A stretch of DNA of 64,000 nucleotides from Acanthococcus lagerstroemiae (GCA_031841125.1 CM063109.1:66098914-66162913); one strand, 5' to 3'; positions 21,328 to 32,771 are shown, numbered from the stretch's first letter. Made by a program: numbers and translations. Notes: generated by a model not told the origin, from the letters alone.

Positions 21328-22922
21328 TTATAAAGTTATCATATTATACAGGACCTCCTTCCACACCACATTTGCAGTTTTATACAGTGATGTCCCCATG
21401 AATTTTTTTGAGGGGCTCTAAATTATGAATAATTTCCTTCATTCAAAAAAAATCACAGTCAAAGGTCATATTCGCTTCAAAATAGGTCATCGTTTATAAA
21501 TTCGCAATAAAACCGCAATAAATTTATAAAAGTACAAAAACATTTATTTTCAACAAAATGGATTAAAATTTAAAATAATTACAGACGTTACAGTGGGTAC
21601 AAAGGTTTATTTAGTAAATACATTTTTTTTTATTCCTGAGTATTTTTATCACTGTGGTAGGTTAAGGAGACATAGAAATGTAATAGCAAAAAAATATTAT
21701 GCAGCAATTAACAACACTATAAAATTACAACAGGGACCAATAGTAACGCTGAAGTCGGACTTTTTTGCATTACACTTTTCAAAGTTTAATCATCGACTAG
21801 TATATCTTGATGAATTTTTGATTTTACAAGACTGAATTTTGTTTATTTTAGGTAATTTCTCGAAGAGGGGCTGAGCCCTTCCTCGATTTTCCTAAAAATT
21901 CTTGTGACGGGGCTGAGCCCCGGTAGCCCCCCCCCCTATGGGAACATCCCTGGTTTTATAGCTTCCAGGTTGTACTTGGATTTTTAAATTATTAAACGAA
22001 GTTGTCCGCGACAGAGCTACATATAATTGTCCATGACTGAAGGCATACTCGGGTAGATATATCCCAACCTTCTCCAGCGTCTGTCCCTGGGCCTTGTTGA
22101 TCGTCATACAAAAGACTAACTTTATTGGAAATTGTCTCCTTTTGAATGAAAAAGGCAAAGTGGAATCCGCTGGCGACAGGTCCACTCTTGGGAGTAATAT
22201 CCTTCGACCGCACTCCACCACAGTTATTATTTCCAGATCCAGTGCATTCGTGTACTTGTTTTTCACAATTAGTCGTGTCCCATTCAGCAGTCCAAGTGCC
22301 ATATTCATATTACGTAGCAACATAACAATCGCACCAACTTTTAAGTGTCATTTATTTGGTGGTAAATCTGTCAACTCCAGACTATTCAGAAATTCAACGG
22401 GGAATTGCAGGATTTCACTGTCATTTTCACTGATCAGTCTATTCACGCTTGTATAGGTTTTGGCTTCTCCAGGAATCAAGTCCAAAATCTTGTCGTTGAT
22501 CTTCTGACAATTTTCATTCTTTGGTGCCAGAATTGCAATATTAGAAAATTTCAGGACATCCTCTGGAGTGTCAAACTTTTCACCATAGACATCTCTTATA
22601 ATGTCCTGACAAATTCCGCTTGTAGGTTATTCTATAATGCCCCCATTTTCAGAGCCAGAATGAGGGAAAGTACCATCACCAATCTGCAACAAGAATTCTG
22701 AGAACTCTTTTCCTCCTGCTTCCGCTCGCATGTTCTGGGCCAGTCTTAACGTCTTGAATATAGGCCATAAAGGAGAAAACTTGATGGAATTAGCAATTGT
22801 AGTAGCTCTTGAACCATGTGGAACTACTGGTAGAACCTGCCTTAAATCTCCACTCAAAACTACAATCTTGCCGCCAGACAGCACGTCATTTCCCATGATG
22901 TTCTTCAATAGTCTGTTGTGTA
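21328..22922 (-). pseudogene. Helitron PIF1-like helicase, C-terminal half
   Basis: The frame on the minus strand is continuous except for two nonsense codons and one insertion: HNRLLKNIMGNDV, GGKIVVLSGDLRQVLPVVPH (Walker-B-like GDxRQ block), SPLWPIFKTLRLAQNMRAEA, KFSNIAILAPKNENCQKIND, VGAIVMLLRNMNMALGLLNG, PIKLVFCMTINKAQGQTLEK (helicase motif V/VI region) and YAFSHGQLYVALSRTTS, then KIQVQPGSYKT-ANVVWKEVL and the stop at 21328. Stops lie near 22634 and 22350. The product would unwind DNA during rolling-circle transposition. The Walker A half is absent. Confidence 0.93.
21385..21952. mobile_element. hAT MITE, 568 bp, inside the helicase
   Basis: Termini CAGTGATGTCCCCAT and (reverse) CAGGGATGTTCCCAT with a perfect 8-bp duplication GTTTTATA (21377-21384, 21953-21960). 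Excision with one duplication restores the helicase C-terminus. Short GGGGCTGAGCCC palindromes occur near its right end. No coding capacity. Confidence 0.94.
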
Positions 22923-23249
22923 TGAAACGGATTTGAGTGATCAAAAAAGCATATGAAAGAGGTTGCTTCACTGAGTGTTCTTAGACTAAGATGAACTTTG
23001 TAGGTCAAGTAGTTCGTGAAGAATGGACAAATGAGTGGAAGAAATGCGTGTGAGTAGTGAGGTTAAGTTGGTTGTTACCCCATAACTCTCCTCAGACTGA
23101 ACGGATTTGAGTGATCAAAAAAGATTCATAAGAAGCTTGATTCACCGAGTGGATTAAGACCTTAACCAGCATTGTGCAATAATTAAGACCTGAGATATAG
23201 GTGTTAAACTACATAGAACCCAGTTTTTCAAACATTTTAAATATATAGA

Positions 23250-23286
23250 TGAATAATTCAAATGAACATTTGACGACTGCCAAATT
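23250..23286 (-). mobile_element. Composite hAT-like element, remainder beyond the Helitron
   Basis: AATTCAAATGAACA and GACTGCCAAATT match the unit sequence that should follow 21264. A short internal deletion is visible, and similarity ends at about 23286, where a LINE fragment begins. Confidence 0.7.
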
Positions 23287-23289
23287 CCT

Positions 23290-24800
23290 CGTTCCAATTC
23301 AGTCAAATTTCTCAGCTTCTACCTTGACGCTCGCTTCTGGTTACTGCATATAAAACACATAAAAGCCAAATGTATGCGCTCACTCAATGTTCTGAAGTGC
23401 CTCTCATATCCTTCCGAAGGATGTAGCAGAAGACTACTCACTCAGATATACCAGACTCTGATCCGATCTATCATGGATTATGGATCACCCGTACATGGAC
23501 TTGCCCTTCTCGTATACTTGAAGCTTCTTGACGCTGTTCATAATGGGGGCTAAGTGTCGCCATTGGTGGCTTTCGCATAGCCCAGCTTTGAGTATACGTG
23601 CCGATACTGGAATTCCTCCTCTCTCCTACCGCCGAATGTTCACTGCCAAACTAACCCTAATCTTCCTGCCTATGAGTATCTCTTTAACCTTCCAAACTAC
23701 ACTCATGTTCCTAAATCTTAACTACACTTACGGTCACACTTTGAAGGGACGCTATCCCGTACCTTTTCCTACAAGTCACTACTAACAATCCATTCATCAC
23801 CCCCACCCTGGTTGTTGAACCTTCCCCCATGCAATTTTGAACTTACAGAATTCCCTACAAATTCCACACCCCAAGTTTATCGGACTCATTTACAAGAAAT
23901 TCTTGACCGCTTTCCTGGCCGTATCCTATGCTTCACTGATGTTTCAATGTACAACCGATGCAATGTTTACGCCTACTCCATAGATAGTCTACTACACTCC
24001 TTCCGACTTAAAAATACAGCTTCCATCTACACAGCCGAACTCCATTCTATCCTACAGAGCATAGTCACGGTCTCCTCACTCGAAAACCCACTCACCCCCA
24101 CCCACTATCTGGTCCTCTCAGATTCACTTTCCTCTTTAAGGTCTATTTCCGATCGCCTTTCAATGCACGATCTCGTCCAACGCATCCATCTCTTTCTCCA
24201 TCTTATTTCGTTCACCACCAACAGAATTTCACTCATCTGGATCCCAAGCGATACTGGTATCTCAGGAAATGAGGCAGTTGATCAAGCAGCACAGCAAGCT
24301 ACACAGTTTTCTTATACACTCGTCAACTCCCTATCTCAATAGATCTCACTTCCGCCACTCGCCAGACCATTTTGCGTAAGTGATTCAAAGAATGGCAGCA
24401 TCAAGCCTCTCGGCACAACAAGCTCGCACGAATTATGCTCACATCTGTCCCCTGGTCAACGACCCAACGTTCCTCATGCCGCGAGGAAGTTTTCATCACC
24501 CGGCTAAGGATCGGACATACACGCCTCACACACATGCATCTTCTCACTAACCTGTATCCCCTCAACTGGTCACACTGTGAAGAGAAAACCCCCGCACTGT
24601 GAACCACCTCTTCTCATACCCCTCCCTCACCTGCCTTCATAACTCTCACCACGTCCCCCGCAGTCGAATTTTGGCCCTCTCCAACTCCCACTAGCACATA
24701 AACAACACCTTCCGCTGCTGGATACCTCTGCAACATATAGACAACAACCTTTCCCGAGCCCATAACCCGAGAGTGTAGCTCCGTAGCACGATAATAATGA
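23290..24800 (+). pseudogene. LINE 3' region with RNase H domain
   Basis: Decayed polymerase C-terminus (IKAKCMRSLNVLKCLSYPS, LIRSIMDYGSPVHGLAPSR, IRADTGIPPLSYRRM) followed by a 176-codon open frame (23812-24342) carrying an RNase H fold: CFTDVS (first Asp), ASIYTAELHSIL (Glu), LVLSDSLSSLRSI (Asp), SLIWIPSDTGISGNEAVDQA (last Asp). Downstream sequence gives RLRIGHTRLTHMHLL. RNase H in the polyprotein points to the I group of LINEs (I, Outcast, LOA). Upstream polymerase and endonuclease are missing, so it is a dead 5'-truncated copy. The plus strand is coding. Confidence 0.88.
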
Positions 24801-24825
24801 AATTTAAAAAAATTATGAAGGCAGT

Positions 24826-24860
24826 TCAATACCCCCACACCCTCAAAAGTTCCGTCCCTG
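24826..24860 (-). mobile_element. MITE end fragment
   Basis: The end on the minus strand reads CAGGGACGGAACTTTTGAGG followed by a G-run, resembling the CAGGGACG termini at 18833 and 57466. The second end was not found. Confidence 0.4.
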
Positions 24861-25368
24861 TATACGAGGGGTTCCGCGAAACGTATTATTTAAAATGTCT
24901 TAAGAGGTTATAGCAACATGCAAGTTGAGAAGTGTAATATAGGTTACATATGCGTATCGTGTAAGGGGCTTGGGATAGTCGCGATAAACGGGCAAAATAT
25001 TTTTATTTCATGCGATGACTTGTAAATCAATTACTTGAGTTCTCAAATAGGCAGGTGCATGGATTTCTTGCATTGTTTTATCGAGTAGAGAGTAAGTGGG
25101 CAATCCTCCCAATAATACCTAAATTGAGTAACCGCGTAATATCTTGAGAACGAAGAATGCTACAACCACCTCCCCCCCCCCTTCATTAGGAGAAGGTTTC
25201 CTTTATCACATTAATCATCAAACCGATGAAAATACTTGACCCTAAGTCTCTAGAGTGCCACAATATAGTAAAAATTCCATCGTCGTCTACGTAACTGTTT
25301 GTGTTTTTTTTTCAGCAACATGAGTTGCAGAAACGTATTTTTCTCAATTTAAAAAAAAAAATGCAATA
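24861..25368. other. Unassigned sequence
   Basis: No gene or element was recognised. It contains C- and T-rich runs near 25165-25185 and 25305. Confidence 0.35.
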
Positions 25369-25754
25369 TGTGACCTTCTATGTTGAAACCAACCTAGTGT
25401 GTCAAAACCGGTTTTCTGTAGAATTGCGATTAGAGTGCCCCCCCCCCTATGGTTCCTTGAATTGTCTCGTGCTCGTTACCCAATCTACTCGGAATTCGCT
25501 GCAAATAATTGAGCTATGTTCACACTAACTATTCAGTCCGGTTTGAACCTAAAAATCAAATTTCGCTGCACGTAAGTGGTTTTTGACACACTAGGAGGGT
25601 TTTAACATGGATATGTTATCGGAGCGTTTCATAACTTCTCACAAAATGGGACAAGTACCACATGAAAGAACATGTCTGCTAAATTCCCAAACACCCAAAA
25701 AGTGAAAATTGATTTTTTGACACATTAGGTGGGTTTTAACATAAGAGGGTCACA
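25369..25754. mobile_element. TA-flanked inverted-repeat element with internal repeats
   Basis: Inverted termini of about 40 bp: TGTGACCTTCTATGTTGAAA on the left against TGTGACCCTCTTATGTTAAA on the right, each followed by an ACC(T/C)A(G/A)TGTGTCAAAA-type block. TA flanks both sides (25367-25368, 25755-25756), but similarity extends into CAATA/TATTG, so the exact boundary is uncertain. The block TTTTGACACA...GGTTTTAACAT occurs again internally (about 25580-25610). No transposase. Confidence 0.7.
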
Positions 25755-26344
25755 TATTGAATTGAATTGAATTGTTTATTTATACCCTACCACTGAGGCT
25801 CTGCTCGTGTTGGTTGGGCTTATAATTTTACAATACGTTTACTTTATAATTTTTTACTTACATTTACTTCGTATATATTATGATATCGGTTAGTTTGTTA
25901 TTTAGTTCAAGTTCAAGCTTAATTTGAAGAGATACGTCGCGTCGTAGAAATCATTTGAGGGCTGTTCACACAATCTTGCTACCTTCTGGGCGTCTACCAG
26001 TCATGGCAAATTTGGGTAACCACTTTTATTCCTTCGTAGTTGCTCTTTTCTGCAATGCTGATTGTATGGGTGACATTTGCTGCCAGGTAGAAACCCTGAT
26101 TCTATATTAGTTAGAAAGATGTTATGTATCGTCCACAAAATAATTTCCAAAAATTCTGAAATTGACAGTGCTACACTCCAAGTATACGGTCGAATAAATC
26201 TCAATTTTATTCCGAATTTACGTAACGTTTTCAATGTTTTCTTTAGTTCTTATTTACTTCTTTCCACTATTGAAATATCATCTGCAAACTTTATCATTCT
26301 AATCGTCTTCCCTTGTATTTTCACACCTGATTTTCCTTTCATTC

Positions 26345-26788
26345 AAGTAGTACTTGGGTCACTATAAGACCCATTCCACAGGGGCATAGACCTTTAGTAA
26401 GTTATACGTACATCCCAAGTAACTTATGTAATTCTTTTCTCTAATATTAAGCTAATACTAAACACATATTTGGGGACACATTCTACCTGAGGGACCCCTA
26501 GATACTTACATCCGTCATATAAGTTGTGTATCTACCTTTTTTTTCTCTCTTCTAATACTAGGTGAATAATATATTTTTATAATACACTTAAGGACATATT
26601 ACCCAAAATCACATACATCCTTACCCCACTGGAGGTCCCTCAGGTGAAATATGTCCTCAAGTTTGTGTTTAGTATTAGCTTAATATTAGGGGAAAAAATT
26701 TTGCATTGGTCACTTGGGATGTGTGCACCACTTACTGGAGGTCTATGTCCCTCATGGAATGTGTCCTATAGTGATCCAAGTACTACTT
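26345..26788. mobile_element. 444-bp long inverted-repeat element with 4-bp target duplication
   Basis: Arms of about 165 bp (26345-26510 and 26625-26788) start AAGTAGTACTTGG, then CACTATA(A/G)GAC and CATTCCA, and share TAATATTAAGCTAATACTAA. The flanks carry ATTC duplicated at 26341-26344 and 26789-26792. Removing it with one ATTC gives a continuous LINE frame (VIEEMN-ERKIRC). The spacer is AT-rich and non-coding, so this is a fold-back MITE of unassigned superfamily. Confidence 0.85.
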
Positions 26789-26820
26789 ATTCATTTCTTC
26801 AATTACTTTCTCTATAATCT

Positions 26821-27032
26821 GGTTGGTCAAGTGGATATAGCACGCTGGTCTTGGAATCCAGAAGTCCCAGGTTCGAGTCCATGTAGCAACTCACTACATT
26901 TTGACCTAGGCCTGGTTTTTGGCAAAAAGCGAAGAGGGCTAAGACAGCCCTAACAGCCTCCCCAATGTCTCTGAGGTAATGCTTGAAAGGGCGGATTCTA
27001 TGGCTCCAGTTGGGAGTGAAATTAGAAAAGAG
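26821..27032 (+). mobile_element. tRNA-derived SINE
   Basis: The head has box A (TGGTCAAGTGGATATAGCAC) and box B (GGTTCGAGTCC at 26870-26880) and an anticodon-loop-like CTTGGAA. The body GGGCTAAGACAGCCCTAACA to GGGCGGATTC and TTAGAAAAG is shared with 8811-8902. RNA polymerase III would transcribe it from the internal promoter. It interrupts the LINE frame after CCLSLVLF. Target duplications could not be fixed. Confidence 0.78.
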
Positions 27033-27549
27033 AAACAGCACTAGTGACAAACAGCAACTTTGTCTCCCTACTTTTTGAATTTTTGTTTCTCCTACTTCAT
27101 TCTTTATTGAATGTGATCTTTTTAATCCTTATATTAGTTCCACATTACCCTTCTTTTTTTATACTCAATATTCCTATCTTCTTCAATATTTGGAACATTT
27201 CTGACCATTCCACATTATCAAAAGATTTTTCTAAATCTACAAATGCTACATATATATCCAAACCTTCATTTCATTATTTTTTCTAATGAAAGCCTCAAAC
27301 ATAAAATTGCTTCCCCAGTTCCTCCACCATTTTTAAATTCAAACTGATTTTTTACCACCCTATCTTCCATTTTATTTTGTATTTTCTTATTTATTACCAA
27401 GGCAAGTGAAAATATCTTTTTGCGTATTTTTCCTACTGATAAAAGTTCTTGACAATTCATAAAATTTCCTGAATTGTGAGTCCAACTTGAATTAGGACAT
27501 ATTGTCTCATTTTTGGCTATAAAATTATAAAGCAGCATATTTTGGCCTT

Positions 27550-28150
27550 TCTACTTTTTACAAAAAATTTCACTTTTTTTCTTATTTTTGTTATTTTTGC
27601 GATGTTTTTGATAAAATTCTTCTATATTGGTAGTTATTGATTATTGACACATTCGATCTTTTAGTATTTACAAAAATATACTAAGGTAACCCCAGAAGCT
27701 TCAAATTAAAAAATTAAAAAAAAAAAAATTGATAGTCACTTCATTAAATTAGCTCACTAAGTTATCCAATATTTTTCTTTTAATTTTGAACACATTAAAA
27801 AATGTAATAAAATATCTCTTGCGTGATCAGTTGTTTCATCAAATTTTTCATTATTGTTTTAATAAAATTGTGTATTCATTAAAATATAATCACAATATCA
27901 TTAATTATTAATTCTTTTGATTATTTATTCATTTAATCACCTAGATTGTTAAGTATTGAAGTCAGTATCAATCAGTTTCAAAAATTTTTAATTTTGATAC
28001 CTATATTGCATATTTGAAAATATTTCAACATATTTTGGTTTTTTTTTTTTTTTTTAGAGAGAATATATTATGCTCGTATTTTGATATTTTTAGGACATAT
28101 TTCTACTTGCCCTGGAAACCTTGCTATAATCATTGATGGAGACAAAAGTG
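27550..28150. other. AT-rich stretch inside the decayed LINE
   Basis: Very AT-rich, with homopolymer runs (for example 28043-28056). No motif bridges the two LINE blocks on either side; it is either an insertion or decayed LINE sequence. Confidence 0.4.
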
Positions 28151-28430
28151 AACTTATAGTATGATAATCTTTGCATTTCCTTGCTCCTGCCTATTTAGGG
28201 ATCAAAATAACCTACTTTTCTGGGAATCAATTAGCGTTTCTTTCTTATACATTCGCAAATCAACTCATATAAATTTTTTAAAATTACAAGTACTTCTGCA
28301 TTTTTCAATTTTGCTTTACCTTCTTTCATTTCTTTCAAAACTGTATCAAATTCAAATCTCAGAATAGGATTTTCTTTTTCTTCACCCTCCACACTATCTT
28401 CTCTCATGGATTTTAATATGCATATGTACT

Positions 28431-28761
28431 ATAACATAAGCTATCAACTAGCACATTATATTGCCAACTGTTTTGAGGAGACATGAAGTTTGAAGAGTCC
28501 AAGAATCATGATGTGGCACCAGGTGTTACGTCTTAATCACGCATGTATTCTTGTGTGTGTGCGCACGCGCGCCAATGGTCAGATAGTTATCTAAGTGTAT
28601 ACAGAGGCCTTGATCAATTTTTCTTGAAAAAACTATTGAATTGGTGTCCACTTCAAGGAGTGAGAGGAAGGTAGAACAATTAATAAATGAGTGTGTAGTA
28701 GACATTTCTTGACCTAAATGAATCAAGCATGTGCTGTCACGGAGATACATATATGTATATA
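28431..28761. other. Unassigned sequence
   Basis: Contains a short GT/CG-alternating run at 28552-28571. No gene was recognised. Confidence 0.3.
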
Positions 28762-29136
28762 ACCTGTATCATGAAATGTGCCTGTTGTGTGAAAACAGGT
28801 TTTTGAGATAAGCAAGTGTAAATATGGGATGGTGGTAGAGGTGCGCACAGATGTACATAGCATGTACAACTGTGGTGGGCCGTTTACCCGTTGCTATGAC
28901 GACCGCGTTTCAAATTCTTGTTCTCTGTCATTCCCATAGGCCCATTTCACACAATGCCATGCAAACGGATGTTCTTACACTTTTGACGTAATTTTTAAAT
29001 ACAATTTGTGGAGAAACTAATGAAGATAGGAAGCTGCAATTTGTTTCATTTGAAAGAGCATGATTTTTTCTATAAGAATTGTCAAGAAAGTGAAAAATGA
29101 TTTTTAGACACCAGAGGCACATTTCATAATTCCAGG
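28762..29136. mobile_element. Probable inverted-repeat element
   Basis: The left arm ACCTGTATCATGAAATGTGC is matched in reverse by the right arm ACCTGGAATTATGAAATGTG, both continuing into GTG-rich sequence and AAAA. Flanks show no clear target duplication. No transposase. Confidence 0.5.
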
Positions 29137-30268
29137 TCACATATGTACTTTTTGTCTGTAACACTTCTAACAGAATACTTTTTTCTCTGTTACAGATTTC
29201 CTGCTGATGCACCGATAAATGTTCATAGTCTCAAAGAAACTACCTACTAGTCAAATCAAATTCAGTCAAACAATGCATTTGAACAGACAGCCAACACTCT
29301 ACAAACAAACTCCACAAATTTTCATAATGCCGCCACAGTTACTTTTAATATCCTTCTTTTATAGGTTTTTTATATTTTTATATCTGCAAGATAATACTAT
29401 ATTATCATTGTAATCCTTTTGAGGTATTTTATTTATATTAAATTTTTTCTTCTTCAAATTTTAAGTGTAATTAATTGTAAAATGAATTAATGAAAATTAG
29501 ATTGTATATCTAATTATAATCATTATTTAAATTATTGAAGAAAAAAAAAGATATTTCTATGATACTGAATTATGGGTGAGGTGAACCGAGGAAGTGTGAC
29601 ATTAAAAGACAACAGTTAAATTTTAATCTTACAGAAATGAGCTTGGTGAAATAAACTTCAGAAGTCAGGTGATGCGCACTTTCCCGGTGAAGTGGGGCAA
29701 CTATGTTTTCATGAATATTCTCTTTCATATCCATGTTTAGTGCAAATAGTTATCATAAGATTGTAAATTATTCAATGTTAAGTGAATACGCCCCTGCTGT
29801 TTAAGTGAAGACTGATAATATATTTATAGGTACATATACGAAATAAATATTCATTAAGCTAACAATAAAAGAAGCATACTCGTTGTCATACTTGGTACTT
29901 ATCATTATTTTTAAACCTATTGAAATTATTGATTACTGCAGTGGCATTGGAAAGTTTTAGGGGATAGGAGGGGGGGGGGTACAAAAAATTATAAAAGTTC
30001 AAGTCGACAAGCAAAAAAATGAAAAAGAATTGTCTCTCAAAGTAGGGGTAACAAGCAAATAGTTTTGCCAATCTCCAACAATCTTATGAATCTCAAAAAT
30101 TCTTATAAATCTGGTCTCTGAAAATCTTTCAAGGCGCATTTTTACGACTTGTTGAATAATTCTTCCACGTTTCCTTTTTTCGGGGAGGGGAAAGTGGTAC
30201 AAATTATACTCTGTACCCCCTGTTCCGACGCCAGTGGTTCATTCTATCTGTAGAACTAAATGAAAATA
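29137..30268. other. AT-rich unassigned sequence
   Basis: No repeat boundary or coding motif was found. There is a G-run at 29973-29981. Short frames lack recognisable features. Confidence 0.35.
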
Positions 30269-30769
30269 CAGTGGAAGCCGCTATTAGATATCGAATTTGG
30301 CAGGATCACCATTAAAATATTCAATGTAACGAGCTGATTCAATAAGCGACACACCAAAAAATTGTGTAAATTTTTTTTAAGATCAAAGTTATTGCGAAAA
30401 GTAGTTCTTAATTTTAGTTTGCTTAAATTTTAACAATCCATTTATCATCTTTTCATACTTAAAATGAGAATCAAACTCTTCCTCCTATTTTCTTTGTACC
30501 TACGTATAGATAAGACTATGAATATTCATGTTACAATGTAACATATTGTCGAGACAGGTTGATACAGAGTAAAATTGCTTGCGATAAGAGTTAAAAAGAG
30601 TTGAATGCGTCGATATTGTAGCCCTAAAGTGATTCAATTAAACGAATTGTTAATTCAAATAACCGACCAATTTCCTGTGTTGTACATTGAAAGCGGACCG
30701 TTTTCAAGAATCTCATTCAATTAAGCGACTAATTCAATAAAGCGTATTTCTAATAAGCGGCTTCCACTG
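30269..30769. mobile_element. pogo-like MITE, 501 bp, TA-flanked
   Basis: Termini CAGTGGAAGCCGCTATTAGA and (reverse) CAGTGGAAGCCGCTTATTAG are flanked by TA at 30267-30268 and 30770-30771, as for the Tc1/mariner/pogo superfamily. ATTCAAT(T)AAGCGA-like blocks recur near both ends. No transposase. Confidence 0.88.
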
Positions 30770-31252
30770 TAATTAGTAATATTCATACCTATGACGATAT
30801 AAATTATCAGGCTAAGTGATTCACTCATTTGTTACTTAAATATGTGATGTTCGAGCAGCTTCAATGAGACGGCAGGCTACATATAACTTTAAGAGGAAGA
30901 ACATTTAAAACTTATTACAAATTCATGCTTTTCATCAGGCTTACTTTTCCATCAGTAAAATCACGGCTTCACTAGTGAAGTAGGCATATTTTCATGTATT
31001 AAGTATGGAAAAATGAAAAATAACGAATTTCCAGCGTAACCGGATTTGATCAAAAAAGAGCAATCTATTCGGACATGTGTCCTACCAAGTATTTTAGTAA
31101 AGGATCAAGTTCTGCTATTCTTGAGCGGTAATAAGTTGAGTACTGAAATAGGGCCTTCATTTTTAAGCTATGTCTTTGCATGCAGAAAATGAATATTCAC
31201 AATATTTTCATGTACTTAGTATTATGAGCGAAAATGTTGAGAGATATCGATT

Positions 31253-32052
31253 GTATCGGTTTGTGACATAGCTACGCCAGTTCTGCGACACACATTGATC
31301 CAGTATGTGCCATATGTTCAATCGATTTCCTTCAACCATTTCAACTCAGGAAAGAAGTACAAAAACCATATAAAAATTATAATAAAAACGAAAAATAGAT
31401 AAATCAACTGGACGTAGATCTGGATACGAATGATATCCAAGAAAATGTTATTTCTGAACTGGTGTGTTGAAAAGTCAGTTCGGGTCTGTTGAGGCAGCTT
31501 TTTAGTAAATATGGGGCATGTTATCAATTTCTGAGTGACTTTTCAAACACCCTGATGTGACACCCAGCCCATCACTGCGGTCTGCACTTGATTTTTTTTC
31601 CATTACACTAATTGTAATACCTATAGTATACTAAGCAAACCAAGTCTTCTCTTGTGTAAAACTGAACTCTACAATCCGTCAGGACAGACAGCCATAAGTA
31701 CCAATGCAATGTAAGCAACTTGTTGCTCAAAATATACTCTATTACTTGACTGCAATCACGCTCATGACTGAGGGTCATGTAACAGACAAATTAGATAATT
31801 CGCGTTGAAACTCCGCTAAAATCGGCCTCTATTTACTTCCCTGCAAGTTACTAAACGTCATATTGCGAACAACACCACAAATGACACTTTTCGAGTCACG
31901 AAATATAAAGTCCACAGAAAAATCATTACAGATGACCTTCAAAGTAGAGGGTTTGAAACTTTCATAGAAAGTACCGCAGTATCACAGATAAAAATAGGTA
32001 GACTGGACGCTTAATTTATTCAAAAATAATTGGGAATGTCACAAACCGATAC
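31253..32052. repeat. Inverted repeat pair, possible element ends
   Basis: GTATCGGTTTGTGACAT at 31253-31269 is exactly reverse-complemented at 32036-32052. The ~770 bp between are non-coding and include a 92-bp hairpin (31461-31552) whose arms share GTTGAAAAGTCA-like sequence. No target duplication was recognised. Confidence 0.5.
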
Positions 32053-32771
32053 AGTGTTAAAGTTCGTTAAAAACGGGAACAGGTACCAGTAAATATGCAA
32101 GGTCTTCACTCAGATTCGAAAATTGACAAGATTTTAACATCATTACCATAAAGCCGGTTATCTACAATCATTTTAAAAAACTCAAAATATTGTCATAGAT
32201 GAAATTCGAAGAATTATTTCGAAAAAAGGATTAAAATTTTTAACCCCAATTTTATTCATTCCGGATCACTGCTAAACAGATTAAGTGTAACAGTTTAAAA
32301 GGTTAGAAAAAGAATATGTTTATGGATTCAAAGTACTTAAAAACCAATAGCTTTGAATATCTAATAAAGGCAACTTTGTGATTGTTTCGTACATTTCTCC
32401 CCTTCAACCCTGCTTTACATGAACATTATTTATTTATTTATTTAAGTATTTATTTATTTATTTATTTCCATTAGAATACTTCGCCGAATTCGAAGTGATT
32501 ATTCATCAGAAAATGTTTATGTACAGATTTTTTTTTTTACTAGAACTCTGTGAGTGTGTGTTTTTATAATTGAATAAAAATCATATTTTACTTAGAAAAG
32601 TATTTTCTGTTTGTGTATTTTCCAAAGCATTAACTCTGTTTCTGAGACAACCTTACCTCACGCGAGTATTTTGTAACTAAGCACTGACTAGTGTAATTTC
32701 AGCAAAAAAGAATGGAAATGCAGCGTGTTTCACAAATTGCCCTCTTCTTTGTTTTGATCGTGAAGTAGGGT
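32053..32771. other. Unassigned AT-rich sequence with a TTTA microsatellite
   Basis: (TTTA)n occupies about 32425-32468. No gene was recognised. Confidence 0.5.

Larger units (their letters stand above)
21265..23249 (-). mobile_element. Helitron, internally deleted, precise ends
   Basis: On the minus strand it begins TCTATATATTTAAAATG after an A and ends GCGTTGCTAG before a T, the TC...CTRR ends and A^T target of Helitrons. The host composite element is continuous across the junction (TTATTCA then TTTCTTATGAATG). It retains only the C-terminal half of the helicase; Rep and the N-terminal helicase are gone. A 3' hairpin is not obvious. A ~45-bp block with GGATTTGAGTGATCAAAAAA occurs twice in its 5' part (about 22929 and 23105). 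Confidence 0.82.
25757..28430 (-). pseudogene. Heavily decayed LINE with SINE and inverted-repeat insertions
   Basis: Read right to left on the minus strand: VEGEEKENPILRFEFDTVLK and LKNLYELICEC (28160-28430), an AT-rich gap, VINKKIQNKMEDRVVKNQFE and KNGGGTGEAILCLRL, YVAFVDLEKSFDNVEWSEMF, VGRQSCCLSLVLF, then a SINE, then KVIEEMN, a 444-bp insertion, and GVKIQGKTIRMIKFADDIS with the catalytic FADD (about 26287). The 3' end is a GAATT microsatellite tail (25757-25772). It is the same lineage as 58 kb by the 'NQFxFxxGxGTxEAI' block. Frameshifts throughout. Confidence 0.8.

Noticed and set aside
25290..25330. Splice-acceptor-like polypyrimidine tract followed by CAG
   Set aside because: No open exon with recognisable content follows.
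31461..31552. Mariner-like MITE
   Set aside because: Arms share GTTGAAAAGTCA, but no TA duplication is present and the element is only 92 bp; recorded only as a hairpin within a larger inverted pair.
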